Shown piece after piece: positions 27,449 to 35,346 of a stretch of DNA of 64,000 nt. The stretch comes from Brucella anthropi ATCC 49188 (GTDB taxonomy: Bacteria > Pseudomonadota > Alphaproteobacteria > Rhizobiales > Rhizobiaceae), in the NCBI RefSeq assembly GCF_000017405.1, contig NC_009667.1, positions 2,218,001 through 2,282,000 of the forward strand. The letters are read 5' to 3'. The position numbers and the translations under genes are program-made. Position 1 is the first letter of the stretch. Every line of letters begins with the position of its first letter. The notes beneath the pieces were generated by a model that saw only the letters and a list, made by a program, of their open reading frames with translations, ran no database searches and was not told the origin of the DNA.

Positions 27449-28705
27449 ATGACCGCCTTCGTCAAATCCGTATCCGAGGCCGAAAAGGCAATGCGCGCGC
27501 TGTTTCCTGAAACGCCGCTGCAGCTCAACGATTACCTTTCACGGAAGTACGGTGCGGAAATTTGGCTCAAGCGCGAAGATCTCACGCCGGTCCGGTCCTA
27601 CAAGATTCGTGGCGCTTTCAACTTCATCTCCAAGGCGGTCGAAACGACCGACAAGAATGCGGTGTTCGTTTGTGCTTCCGCAGGCAACCATGCACAGGGT
27701 TTTGCATTCGTCTGCCGCCATTTTGGCCGCAAGGGTGTCGTTTTCATGCCGGTTACGACGCCGCAGCAGAAAATCGACAAGACCCGCGCTTTTGGCGGCG
27801 AATTCATTGAAATTAAGCTGGTGGGCGATATTTTCGACGTTTGCTATGCCGCGTCGCAGGAGTTTGCCGCAAGCCAGAAAGGCGTGATGGTGCCGCCTTT
27901 CGATCATCCCGGTATCGTTGAGGGGCAGGCGACGGTAGCGCTTGAGATCGAGCGGCAGTTGCCGGAGGGAAAGAAGCCCGACTTTATTCTGCTGCCTGTC
28001 GGTGGCGGCGGATTGTCCGGCGGCGTTACGCAATATGTTTCAGATCTGGGCTGGAAGACGAGTTTCCGCTTTATCGAGCCACAGGGCGCTGCGAGCCTGA
28101 AAGGGAGCCTTGAAGCAGGCAAGCGTATCAAACTTACGCATGTCGACAATTTCGTCGATGGTGCAGCTGTTGCCGAGATCGGAAAAGAAAACTTCAAGCT
28201 TCTCAAAGGATTCGATCCGAAAACTGTTATAACTGTTCCGGAAAACCGGCTTTGCGCAACAATCATCGAAATGCTTAATATTGAGGGCGTTGTGCTTGAA
28301 CCAGCGGGCGCGCTCGGCATTGATGCGCTGAAGGATTTCAAGAAGAGCGACCTCAAAGGTAAGCGCATCGTCATTGTTGTTTCGGGCGGCAATTTCGACT
28401 TCGAGCGCCTGCCGGATGTTCGTGAGCGTGCACTGCGCTTCGAAGGTTTGAAGAAATATTTCATCTTCCGCTTCCCGCAAAGGCCGGGCGCGCTTCGGTC
28501 GTTCCTTGATCTTCTGGGTCCTGAAGATGATATTGCGCGTTTCGAATATCTGAAGAAATCTGCGCGCAATTTCGGTTCAGTTCTGATTGGCATCGAAACG
28601 AAGAACGCATCGAACTTTAAACTTCTGGAAAAGAAATTCGCAGAAGCCGGTTGGGCCTATCAGGACATAACGGACAATCAGGTGCTCGCTGATTTCATCA
28701 TCTGA
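27449..28705 (+). CDS. ilvA: Threonine ammonia-lyase (threonine dehydratase)
   Basis: 418 residues from the ATG at 27449; the longer reading from 27353 is not supported. A PLP-dependent fold II enzyme that deaminates threonine to 2-oxobutyrate, first step to isoleucine. Visible: the PLP-lysine motif PVRSYKIRGAFNF (Lys in SYKIRGA), CASAGNHAQGFA, and the phosphate-binding glycine loop LLPVGGGGLSGGV. The C-terminal 85 residues form one ACT-like domain (FIFRFPQRPGALRSFLDLLG), as in the short Corynebacterium-type enzyme, so feedback control by isoleucine is likely. No ilv genes adjoin. Confidence 0.92.
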   Translation: MTAFVKSVSEAEKAMRALFPETPLQLNDYLSRKYGAEIWLKREDLTPVRSYKIRGAFNFISKAVETTDKNAVFVCASAGNHAQGFAFVCRHFGRKGVVFMPVTTPQQKIDKTRAFGGEFIEIKLVGDIFDVCYAASQEFAASQKGVMVPPFDHPGIVEGQATVALEIERQLPEGKKPDFILLPVGGGGLSGGVTQYVSDLGWKTSFRFIEPQGAASLKGSLEAGKRIKLTHVDNFVDGAAVAEIGKENFKLLKGFDPKTVITVPENRLCATIIEMLNIEGVVLEPAGALGIDALKDFKKSDLKGKRIVIVVSGGNFDFERLPDVRERALRFEGLKKYFIFRFPQRPGALRSFLDLLGPEDDIARFEYLKKSARNFGSVLIGIETKNASNFKLLEKKFAEAGWAYQDITDNQVLADFII

Positions 28706-28737
28706 TTTCGGTGCCTTAAGCGAAATCAGTTGCTTTT
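28702..28737 (+). terminator. Terminator overlapping the ilvA stop codon
   Basis: CTGATTTCG (28702-28710) pairs with CGAAATCAG (28721-28729) across 10 nt, then TTGCTTTTTCG. The 5' arm includes the TGA stop itself. Confidence 0.75.
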
Positions 28738-28990
28738 TCGACGAAAACACCCCATATGCCGCGTCAGGCGCATGGGCCGACGTGTTCGTCGGCTTTCCCG
28801 GCATTGGACTTGTTGCGTCTCGCCTCTGTCTTCCGGAATGGTCCGGAAGCGGGGAGACCCGAGAAAATGTTCGGGCACGGCAGCGCAAGTCGCCTGGAGT
28901 TTACAAGCTTCGGCGTCCCGTCGTTATCATTGAACAGATAGAGTTCGGCAAGTTGCGCTTGACCGGCATTTGTATGCGGACCATGACATC

Positions 28991-30385
28991 ATGGTGCCGC
29001 CGAAAGAGATTGAATTGACAAAAGAAATTACGGGCGGCTTTGCCGCTCTCGGCGTTACCGGCATTTTGCTCAAGGGCGTCGAAGCCGCTGGCATGACCGA
29101 GCCGAAGCCGATCCAGTTGCAGGCGATTCCACACCAGCTTGAAGGCCGCGATATTCTTGGTATCGCGCAGACGGGCTCCGGCAAGACCGCAGCTTTCAGC
29201 CTGCCGATCCTGCAGAAGATCATCGGCCTTGGCGACAAGCGCCGTCCAAAAACTGCACGCGCGCTGATCCTGGCACCAACGCGTGAACTCGCCGTGCAAA
29301 TTGAACAGACGATCCGCAATGTTTCCAAACACGCGCATATCTCGACAGCGCTTGTGTTGGGCGGCGTTTCCAAGCTGTCCCAGATCAAGCGCATCGCACC
29401 GGGCATCGACGTTCTGATCGCCACGCCTGGTCGTTTGACCGATCTGATGCGTGACGGTCTGGTAGACCTTTCGCAGACGCGTTGGCTCGTCCTCGACGAA
29501 GCGGACCGTATGCTGGACATGGGCTTCATCAACGATGTGAAGCGCATTGCAAAAGCGACGCATTCCGATCGTCAGACCGCGCTGTTTTCGGCCACCATGC
29601 CGAAGGAAATCGCGTCGCTGGCAGGAAGCTTGCTGCATGATCCGGTTCGTGTGGAAGTCGCTCCGCAGGGAACGACGGCTGCTGAAATCACGCAGGTTGT
29701 GCATCCTGTGCACACCAAGGAGAAGCGCCGTCTTCTTTCCGCGCTGCTGGGTGACAAGGCCATGCGTTCGGTCATCGTCTTCACCCGCACCAAGCACGGT
29801 GCCGATGCGGTGGTCCGTCATCTGGAACGCGATGGCTATGAAGTCGCCGCCATTCACGGCAACAAGTCGCAGAATGCACGTCAGCGTGCGCTGAACGGAT
29901 TCCGTGATGGATCGCTGCGGATTTTGATCGCAACGGACATTGCTGCTCGCGGCATCGACGTGCCGGGTATCAGCCACGTCGTGAACTACGATCTGCCTGA
30001 CGAGCCGGAAACCTATGTGCACCGTATTGGCCGTACCGGCCGTAATGGCGCTAGCGGCGCATCGATCACGCTCTATGATCCGGCAGCGGAAGAATCCAAG
30101 CTGAGAGCGGTTGAGCGTGTGACGCGTAACAAGCTTCCGATCAAGGATGCACCTGTGGAGCTTGCACCTGCTCCGGCACCGCGCGCAGCGGCTCCGGGCG
30201 AACGCCCACAGAAGACCCAGCATCGCAAGGGCGGAACGGCGCAGAAGCCGCGTCGTGCAGCCCCGAAGTCAGGCGACCATCGTACAGGCGGTCACGCAGC
30301 AGGTGAAGCCGCTCCGAAAGCGAAGCGTCCGTTCCGCCGCAAGCGCCGCAATGCCAACGGCAATGGCGGACAGCGCGCAGCGTAA
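28991..30385 (+). CDS. rhlE: DEAD-box RNA helicase, RhlE type
   Basis: 464 residues from the ATG at 28991; a TTG at 28970 would add 7. All helicase motifs are present in order: Q motif (PKPIQLQAIP), Walker A AQTGSGKTAAF, PTRELAVQ, GG, TPGRL, DEAD-box core VLDEADRMLDMGF, SAT in FSATMP, then VIVFTRTK, ATDIAARGIDVPG and HRIGRTGRNG in the second RecA domain. The last 90 residues are an Arg/Lys/Pro/Ala-rich basic tail, typical of RhlE proteins that remodel rRNA or mRNA. The DEAD motif reads DEAD in VLDEAD. Confidence 0.93.
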   Translation: MVPPKEIELTKEITGGFAALGVTGILLKGVEAAGMTEPKPIQLQAIPHQLEGRDILGIAQTGSGKTAAFSLPILQKIIGLGDKRRPKTARALILAPTRELAVQIEQTIRNVSKHAHISTALVLGGVSKLSQIKRIAPGIDVLIATPGRLTDLMRDGLVDLSQTRWLVLDEADRMLDMGFINDVKRIAKATHSDRQTALFSATMPKEIASLAGSLLHDPVRVEVAPQGTTAAEITQVVHPVHTKEKRRLLSALLGDKAMRSVIVFTRTKHGADAVVRHLERDGYEVAAIHGNKSQNARQRALNGFRDGSLRILIATDIAARGIDVPGISHVVNYDLPDEPETYVHRIGRTGRNGASGASITLYDPAAEESKLRAVERVTRNKLPIKDAPVELAPAPAPRAAAPGERPQKTQHRKGGTAQKPRRAAPKSGDHRTGGHAAGEAAPKAKRPFRRKRRNANGNGGQRAA

Positions 30386-30407
30386 GCTTGCCTTGAATAT
30401 TTTTTCA

Positions 30408-30440
30408 AAAAGCCGCCCATTTCGGGCGGCTTTTCTATTT
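30408..30440 (+). terminator. Terminator of rhlE
   Basis: AAAAGCCGCCC pairs with GGGCGGCTTTT (30424-30434) around ATTTC, followed by CTATTT. The stem is GC-rich with A/T arms on both sides, so it can work on either strand. Confidence 0.85.
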
Positions 30441-30555
30441 ATGAGCGTAGGATGGGTTTCAATTTGCGTAATGGCTTGGAAAAATATTCCATGCTTGCTT
30501 GAAGGGCAGGGCCGTTCCTCATAATTTCCTCTTCAAAACAGGAAGGACGGAAGCC

Positions 30556-31584
30556 ATGTTCCAATCGGTGCTCGACGTAATCGGCAATACGCCATTGATC
30601 CCTTTGAAAAAGGCTTCCGAACTGACCGGCTGCGCAATTTATGGCAAGGCCGAATTTCTCAATCCCGGACAGTCGGTGAAGGACCGCGCAGCGCTCTATA
30701 TTATTCGCGATGCCGAAAAGCGCGGGCTTCTGAAACCCGGTGGTGTCATCGTTGAAGGTACGGCCGGCAATACCGGCATCGGCCTCACGATGGTCGCGAA
30801 AGCGCTTGGCTATCGGACAGTTATCGTTATTCCCGAAACGCAAAGCCAGGAAAAGAAGGACGCGCTGCGCCTGCTTGGCGCCGAACTGATTGAAGTTCCA
30901 GCTGCCCCCTATCGCAACCCGAACAATTATGTGCGTCTGTCGGGACGATTGGCCGAACAACTTGCCAGAAGCGAGCCGAACGGCGCGGTCTGGGCCAATC
31001 AATTCGATAATCCGATCAACCGGCAGGCCCATATCGAAACAACGGCGCAGGAAATCTGGCGGGATACTGACGGCAAGGTGGACGGGTTTGTCGCCGCTGT
31101 TGGATCGGGTGGAACGCTTGTCGGCACCGCATTCGGTCTGAAGGACCACAATGCCGATATCAAGATCGCACTTGCCGATCCATATGGAGCTGCACTCCAT
31201 TCCTTCTATACGACAGGCGAGCTGAAAGCCGAAGGCGACTCGATCACCGAAGGCATCGGGCAGGGGCGTGTCACCGCCAATCTTGAGGGGTTCACCCCCG
31301 ATTTCTCTTATCGCCTCTCCGACGCGGAGGCGCTCGATATCGTTTTCGATCTCGTGGAAAATGAGGGACTTTGCCTCGGTGGTTCTTCGGGTATCAATAT
31401 TGCAGGCGCAATCCGGCTTGCAAAAGATCTCGGGCCGGGCCACACAATTGTGACGGTGCTTTGCGACTATGGTAATCGTTACCAGTCCAAGCTGTTCAAT
31501 CCTGCTTTCCTGCGTGGCAAGAACCTGCCAGTGCCGGGATGGCTGGAGAGGAAGACCGAGATAGACATACCGTTCGAGGGATAA
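30556..31584 (+). CDS. cysK: Cysteine synthase A (O-acetylserine sulfhydrylase)
   Basis: 342 residues from the ATG at 30556, with a GGAAGGACGG ribosome site. The PLP enzyme makes cysteine from O-acetylserine and sulfide. Signatures: VIGNTPLIPL, the PLP lysine in NPGQSVKDRAALYI, EGTAGNTGIGLTMVA (substrate loop, TAGNT instead of the common TSGNT), and VGSGGTLVGT. It heads a tight cluster: alaX starts 2 bp after its stop, then sseA and a GNAT gene. The TAGNT variant and extra length separate it from enterobacterial CysK but do not exclude the activity. Confidence 0.88.
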   Translation: MFQSVLDVIGNTPLIPLKKASELTGCAIYGKAEFLNPGQSVKDRAALYIIRDAEKRGLLKPGGVIVEGTAGNTGIGLTMVAKALGYRTVIVIPETQSQEKKDALRLLGAELIEVPAAPYRNPNNYVRLSGRLAEQLARSEPNGAVWANQFDNPINRQAHIETTAQEIWRDTDGKVDGFVAAVGSGGTLVGTAFGLKDHNADIKIALADPYGAALHSFYTTGELKAEGDSITEGIGQGRVTANLEGFTPDFSYRLSDAEALDIVFDLVENEGLCLGGSSGINIAGAIRLAKDLGPGHTIVTVLCDYGNRYQSKLFNPAFLRGKNLPVPGWLERKTEIDIPFEG

Positions 31585-31586
31585 TC

Positions 31587-32330
31587 ATGGCATACGAGAC
31601 CGAAGCGCTTTTCCGCGAAGATTCCTATCTTTCAACGGCGGAGGGCACGGTACTCGCCATTACCGAGACGGGCGGGATTATTCTCGACCAGACAAACTTC
31701 TATGCGACCTCCGGCGGCCAACCGGGGGATATCGGCTTTCTCGAGCGCGCGGATGGTTCTCGTATCGAGATTTCGGCAACCGTTACGGGCGAAAACAAGA
31801 ACGAAATCATTCATGTTCCGGCAGAAGGACAGGCTTCGCCCACTGTCGGTGAAAAGCTGGTCCTGCATCTTGACTGGCCGCGTCGCTACAAGCTGATGCG
31901 GATGCATACGGCCTGCCACCTGCTTTCCGTTGTCTGCCCGTTTTCGATTACCGGCGCTGCGGTGGGCGAGGATGAAAGTCGCGTTGATTTCGATCTTCCC
32001 GATCCGAGCTACACCAAGGAATTCGTGACCGAAAGGCTCATGGAGCGGGTGAATGCCAATGACGCGGTTGCCATTCGCTGGATCAGCGATGAAGAATTCC
32101 TTGCAAATCCGGATATCGTAAAGTCGAAGAATGTGCGTCCTCCGGTGGGGCTCGGTCGCATACGCCTTGTTCTTATCGGTGAAAACGGCGTGGTGGATTC
32201 GCAACCTTGCGGTGGTACGCACGTTTCCGAAACGCAGGAAGTGGGTGAAATCCACATCGGCAAGATCGAGAAAAAGGGCAAGGAAAACCGCCGGTTCCGC
32301 ATTCGCTTTGGCCCCTTGCCAGAAGCCTGA
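31587..32330 (+). CDS. Alanyl-tRNA editing protein AlaX
   Basis: 247 residues from the ATG at 31587, 2 bp after cysK. It is a free-standing relative of the AlaRS editing domain, hydrolysing Ser-tRNA(Ala) (or Gly-tRNA). The zinc-binding motifs are RMHTACHLLSVV (HxxxH) near residue 110 and QPCGGTHVSETQEVG (CxxxH) near residue 210. The N-terminal part with ILDQTNFYATSGGQPGDIG (19 residues) is the conserved AlaX entry motif. No aminoacylation domain is present. Placement in a cysteine/sulfur gene cluster is unusual for its function. Confidence 0.9.
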   Translation: MAYETEALFREDSYLSTAEGTVLAITETGGIILDQTNFYATSGGQPGDIGFLERADGSRIEISATVTGENKNEIIHVPAEGQASPTVGEKLVLHLDWPRRYKLMRMHTACHLLSVVCPFSITGAAVGEDESRVDFDLPDPSYTKEFVTERLMERVNANDAVAIRWISDEEFLANPDIVKSKNVRPPVGLGRIRLVLIGENGVVDSQPCGGTHVSETQEVGEIHIGKIEKKGKENRRFRIRFGPLPEA

Positions 32331-32389
32331 ACCCATTGTTTTCTGCATGTTTCCCGGTTTTACGAAATATGCTTGAGGAGTGTTTACCC

Positions 32390-33244
32390 ATGGTAGAGAA
32401 AAGCGCCTTCGTCGTTTCACGGGACTGGTTGAAAGAACGGCTCGGCAAGCCGGGCATCGCGATTGTCGATGCCTCCTGGTATCTCCCGGCTGCTGGACGC
32501 AACGGGCAGGAAGAATACAACGCTGCACATATTCCAGGCGCTGTGTTCTTCGATCAGGACAAGATTGCTGACAAGGAATCCGGTCTGCCGCACACCCTGC
32601 CGTCGCCAGAGCTTTTTGCGCAGCATGTTGGTGCCATGGGAATTACGGCTGATGAGACAGTTGTTGTCTATGACGGAGTCGGCATGTTTTCCGCACCGCG
32701 CGTCTGGTGGATGTTCCGCGTGATGGGTGTGAAGAATGTCTATGTACTTGATGGCGGCTTCGACGGCTGGAAAAAGGCTGGTTATCCGGTGACCGAAGAA
32801 GCCACAAAGATTGCGCCAACGCTGTTCACGCCATCATTCGACGAGGCCGCTGTAGTCGATTTCGTGCAGATGCGCGAAATTGTGGACGAGCGACGCTCGC
32901 AGATCGCCGATGCACGCGCAGCCGGACGCTTCACCGGACGCGATGCCGAGCCACGGGCAGGCATGCGCTCCGGCCATATGCCCGGTGCACGCAACGTTCC
33001 CGTTGGCACTTTGTCTGAAAACGGTGAGCTAAAGGACCTTGCAAGCCTGCGTAAGATTTTCGACGAGGCCGGTGTTGATCTCTCACAACCGGTCGTTACG
33101 AGCTGTGGCTCTGGCGTGACCGCAGCGGTCATCATGCTTGCATTGGCGTCGGTCGGTCACAAGGATAATCGTCTATACGACGGTTCCTGGAGTGAATGGG
33201 GAAGCCGGCAGGATACACCAGTTGTCACCGGTGAAGCTGAATAA
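32390..33244 (+). CDS. sseA: 3-mercaptopyruvate sulfurtransferase
   Basis: 284 residues from the ATG at 32390 with GAGGAG 10 nt upstream. There are two rhodanese domains: the first (about 1-145) is catalytically inactive, with PAAGRNGQEEYNAAHIPGAVFFD; the second (about 155-284) has the active cysteine loop CGSGVT (Cys near 238). The CGSG(V/A)T loop indicates mercaptopyruvate rather than thiosulfate as donor. It moves sulfur from 3-mercaptopyruvate to thiol acceptors or cyanide. It follows cysK-alaX in the same direction (59 bp gap). Confidence 0.93.
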   Translation: MVEKSAFVVSRDWLKERLGKPGIAIVDASWYLPAAGRNGQEEYNAAHIPGAVFFDQDKIADKESGLPHTLPSPELFAQHVGAMGITADETVVVYDGVGMFSAPRVWWMFRVMGVKNVYVLDGGFDGWKKAGYPVTEEATKIAPTLFTPSFDEAAVVDFVQMREIVDERRSQIADARAAGRFTGRDAEPRAGMRSGHMPGARNVPVGTLSENGELKDLASLRKIFDEAGVDLSQPVVTSCGSGVTAAVIMLALASVGHKDNRLYDGSWSEWGSRQDTPVVTGEAE

Positions 33245-33246
33245 GC

Positions 33247-33768
33247 ATGACCGGAAAACTGACCGCCCGCATCACCCACCTGGAAATGTCTGCCCGTCAG
33301 GCAGTTCAGGTGCCGGTGCCGTCTGGTATCCGCCTCGCTATGATGCGCGCGGGTGCCATGCCGGTCCATTACTACCGCTATCTCTATGAACAGATCGGGC
33401 GTAAGCATCACTGGATGATGCGCCGTGTTCAGACGGATGCGGAAGTTGCAGCCGTAATTCATGCAGATACGACTGAAATCCACGTTCTTTATGCAGAAGG
33501 CTGTCCCGCTGGATTTGTCGAACTCGACTTGACCGCTTTGCCGGAGGCTGCCGAGATTGTCTATTTCGGTCTCATTGATGATTTTCAGGGGCGGGGTCTC
33601 GGAAAGTTTTTCCTGAGTGAGGCCATTTCCGCAGCCTGGGCGCATGGACCGGAAAAGGTGACGATCCATACCAATACGCTCGACAGCCCACGAGCTCTGC
33701 AACTCTATCAGAAAATGGGATTCGTGCCGGTCGGTTGGTCTGAAGAGGTAATAGAACCCTGGGAATGA
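33247..33768 (+). CDS. GNAT-family N-acetyltransferase
   Basis: 173 residues, starting 2 bp after the sseA stop and so probably cotranslated. The acetyl-CoA-binding motif A is seen as YFGLIDDFQGRGLGKFFLSEAI (about 110-131; R-G-x-G-K in QGRGLGKFF), followed by HTNTLDSPRALQLYQKMGF, the usual motif B helix. The target molecule is unknown. The coupling to sseA suggests a thiol or amino-acid related substrate, but this is inference. Confidence 0.87.
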   Translation: MTGKLTARITHLEMSARQAVQVPVPSGIRLAMMRAGAMPVHYYRYLYEQIGRKHHWMMRRVQTDAEVAAVIHADTTEIHVLYAEGCPAGFVELDLTALPEAAEIVYFGLIDDFQGRGLGKFFLSEAISAAWAHGPEKVTIHTNTLDSPRALQLYQKMGFVPVGWSEEVIEPWE

Positions 33769-33777
33769 AGCGCGGCG

Positions 33778-34569
33778 CTACCCGCGCGCCACTTCCCGAG
33801 CACTTACGATAGAAACGACAGATGCGCTGGCAAGGCGCCCACTTTCTTCATCGAAGACCACGCAATTGCGTCCGCGTTGTTTCGCAATATAGAGGCAGCG
33901 GTCAGCGCGGCTGAGTACCTGCGAGTTCGTCTCATTTTTCGGCGCAGAGGCAACACCGATACTGATCGTCAACGGATAGACCTGATACTCCGTTGTGTGA
34001 AACGGCGTATTTTCTACTTCTGCGCGTATGCGCTGTGCAACCCGCATACCGGTCTCTCCACTGGCACCCGGCAGAAAAACGCAGAATTCTTCCCCACCGA
34101 TACGGCCGACGAGATCGCCTTTTCGCGTCACATTCTGAAGCGCGAATGCGATCAGCTTCAATGCGCGGTCGCCGACGCCGTGGCCAAACGTATCGTTGAT
34201 CGCCTTGAAATGGTCGGCATCGATAACGAGCAAGGTGCCGGTTTCGATACGGGAACGGCTGATCTTCATGGCCTCGAACAACGCTTCACGGTTGAGAAGA
34301 CCAGTCATGTGGTCGATCCGTGACCGTGCCTGCAGTTCGACATGCGCTTTCTCAAGCTGGAGATATGCATCTTGCAACTTGCTATGTTGATGAAAAATAT
34401 AGGCAAGAGAAGGGAAGGCCGTGGCTGCGGGAATGCCCGCGCTGAGGCCGAGCGCGACGATGCCAGGCGTGACGCCAGAAGTAAACGCCACTATCGAGGT
34501 TGCCCCGAGAGAGAACAACACGACAGACAACGTTATCAAGGCTGCTTTTAGTAGAGCAGTCTTCTTCAT
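33778..34569 (-). CDS. Membrane-bound diguanylate cyclase (GGDEF)
   Basis: 263 residues. Two N-terminal transmembrane helices (about 8-60) and a short coiled coil (KLQDAYLQLEKAHVELQA) are followed by a full GGDEF domain: RIDHMTGLLNR, DADHFKAINDTFGHGVGDRAL and the active GGEEF (in RIGGEEFCVF). The RxxD inhibitory site position shows AQRI/RAEV without a clear RxxD. It makes c-di-GMP from GTP. Convergent with the GNAT gene, 9 bp between stops. The upstream gap of 379 bp holds its promoter. Confidence 0.9.
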   Translation of the reverse strand: MKKTALLKAALITLSVVLFSLGATSIVAFTSGVTPGIVALGLSAGIPAATAFPSLAYIFHQHSKLQDAYLQLEKAHVELQARSRIDHMTGLLNREALFEAMKISRSRIETGTLLVIDADHFKAINDTFGHGVGDRALKLIAFALQNVTRKGDLVGRIGGEEFCVFLPGASGETGMRVAQRIRAEVENTPFHTTEYQVYPLTISIGVASAPKNETNSQVLSRADRCLYIAKQRGRNCVVFDEESGRLASASVVSIVSAREVARG

Positions 34570-34948
34570 TTCCTCGCGCTCCCAACCCTGAGTGAGGATG
34601 ATCTACGACCCGCGCCTGATCCCTATTAAGAACGGGCATTTATTTTGTGGGCCTTATAAAAGGAACGCCGGAGAGGGGAAAGATACCACCATGCGCTTCT
34701 TGCAATTTTTTGTCTATGAGTGCCATTATTGACACAATCACAGGTAGCATAGCGAATATATGTTACGAGGAAACGTAATTAAGCACAACTATGTTTAAAA
34801 GAACCGTCTCAACGAGACATAAATCGTAAGTGGCTAATATAAGTCAGGAAATACCCTGGGTAGGGCATTGTAACGAATCCCGGAGCGGCCTGACACTCCG
34901 GGATTTTGGCCGGGATTTCGCCGGCATTATGACTGCTGATGGCTTGAA
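34570..34948. other. Intergenic region with a 10-bp hairpin
   Basis: 379 bp. A perfect inverted repeat (34876-34885 with 34896-34905) lies 44 bp past the stop of the 53-residue membrane gene read on the minus strand. A TTGACA word is at 34733-34738. No gene was recognised. Confidence 0.45.
34876..34905. terminator. Hairpin between the small membrane gene and the GGDEF gene
   Basis: AATCCCGGAG pairs with CTCCGGGATT across CGGCCTGACA. On the plus strand TTTTGG follows; on the minus strand, where the 53-residue gene ends, CGTTACA follows. A factor-independent terminator is possible but the T-run is short. Confidence 0.45.
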
Positions 34949-35110
34949 TCAGAAGACCGCCAAATATTTCAGAAGCGAAATGATGCCAATAATGATCACG
35001 ATAACTTGAGCGATCTGTTTGACCTTGGCATCCAGAGGCAGCATGTTGATGAGATAAAGTACGAGGAAGATAACAAGAATTGTTATCAGAAGGCTGATGA
35101 GGATGGACAT
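34949..35110 (-). CDS. Small two-helix membrane protein, 53 residues (Thivi_2564-like)
   Basis: Too short for most gene callers. ATG at 35110, TGA at 34949-34951. The protein begins MSILISLLITILVIFLVLY, has a short polar turn around NMLPLDAKVKQ, and a second hydrophobic helix VIVIIIGIISLLKYLAVF. This helix - polar loop with Pro-Leu-Asp - helix layout matches the very common Thivi_2564-type small membrane proteins of proteobacteria, of unknown function. A purine-poor leader precedes it. The family resemblance is from memory of the pattern. Confidence 0.65.
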   Translation of the reverse strand: MSILISLLITILVIFLVLYLINMLPLDAKVKQIAQVIVIIIGIISLLKYLAVF

Positions 35111-35346
35111 AGGCGGTCTGATCCTTCCCGGAACTTGGGGTTGCGTTGCCTAACCGACGACCGTTCCTCGACGCCGCCGATTGAGCCCGTTCAAACCGAA
35201 AGAAAGAGCAGGGCTCTTGCTAGCGGCACATCGTCTCCAATCCAAAAACGATGTGCCGGTTAACGTTCCAAGGAAAAGAAGGTTCCGCTTTGTAAGCAAT
35301 AACTTAAATCAAGCTGGCACCGAACAGTGCAAGATTTTTCAGATAC

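Noticed and set aside
28901..30223. 440-codon minus-strand frame opposite the RhlE helicase gene
   Set aside because: Arg/Cys/His-rich composition with no motifs; the opposite strand has a complete DEAD-box protein.
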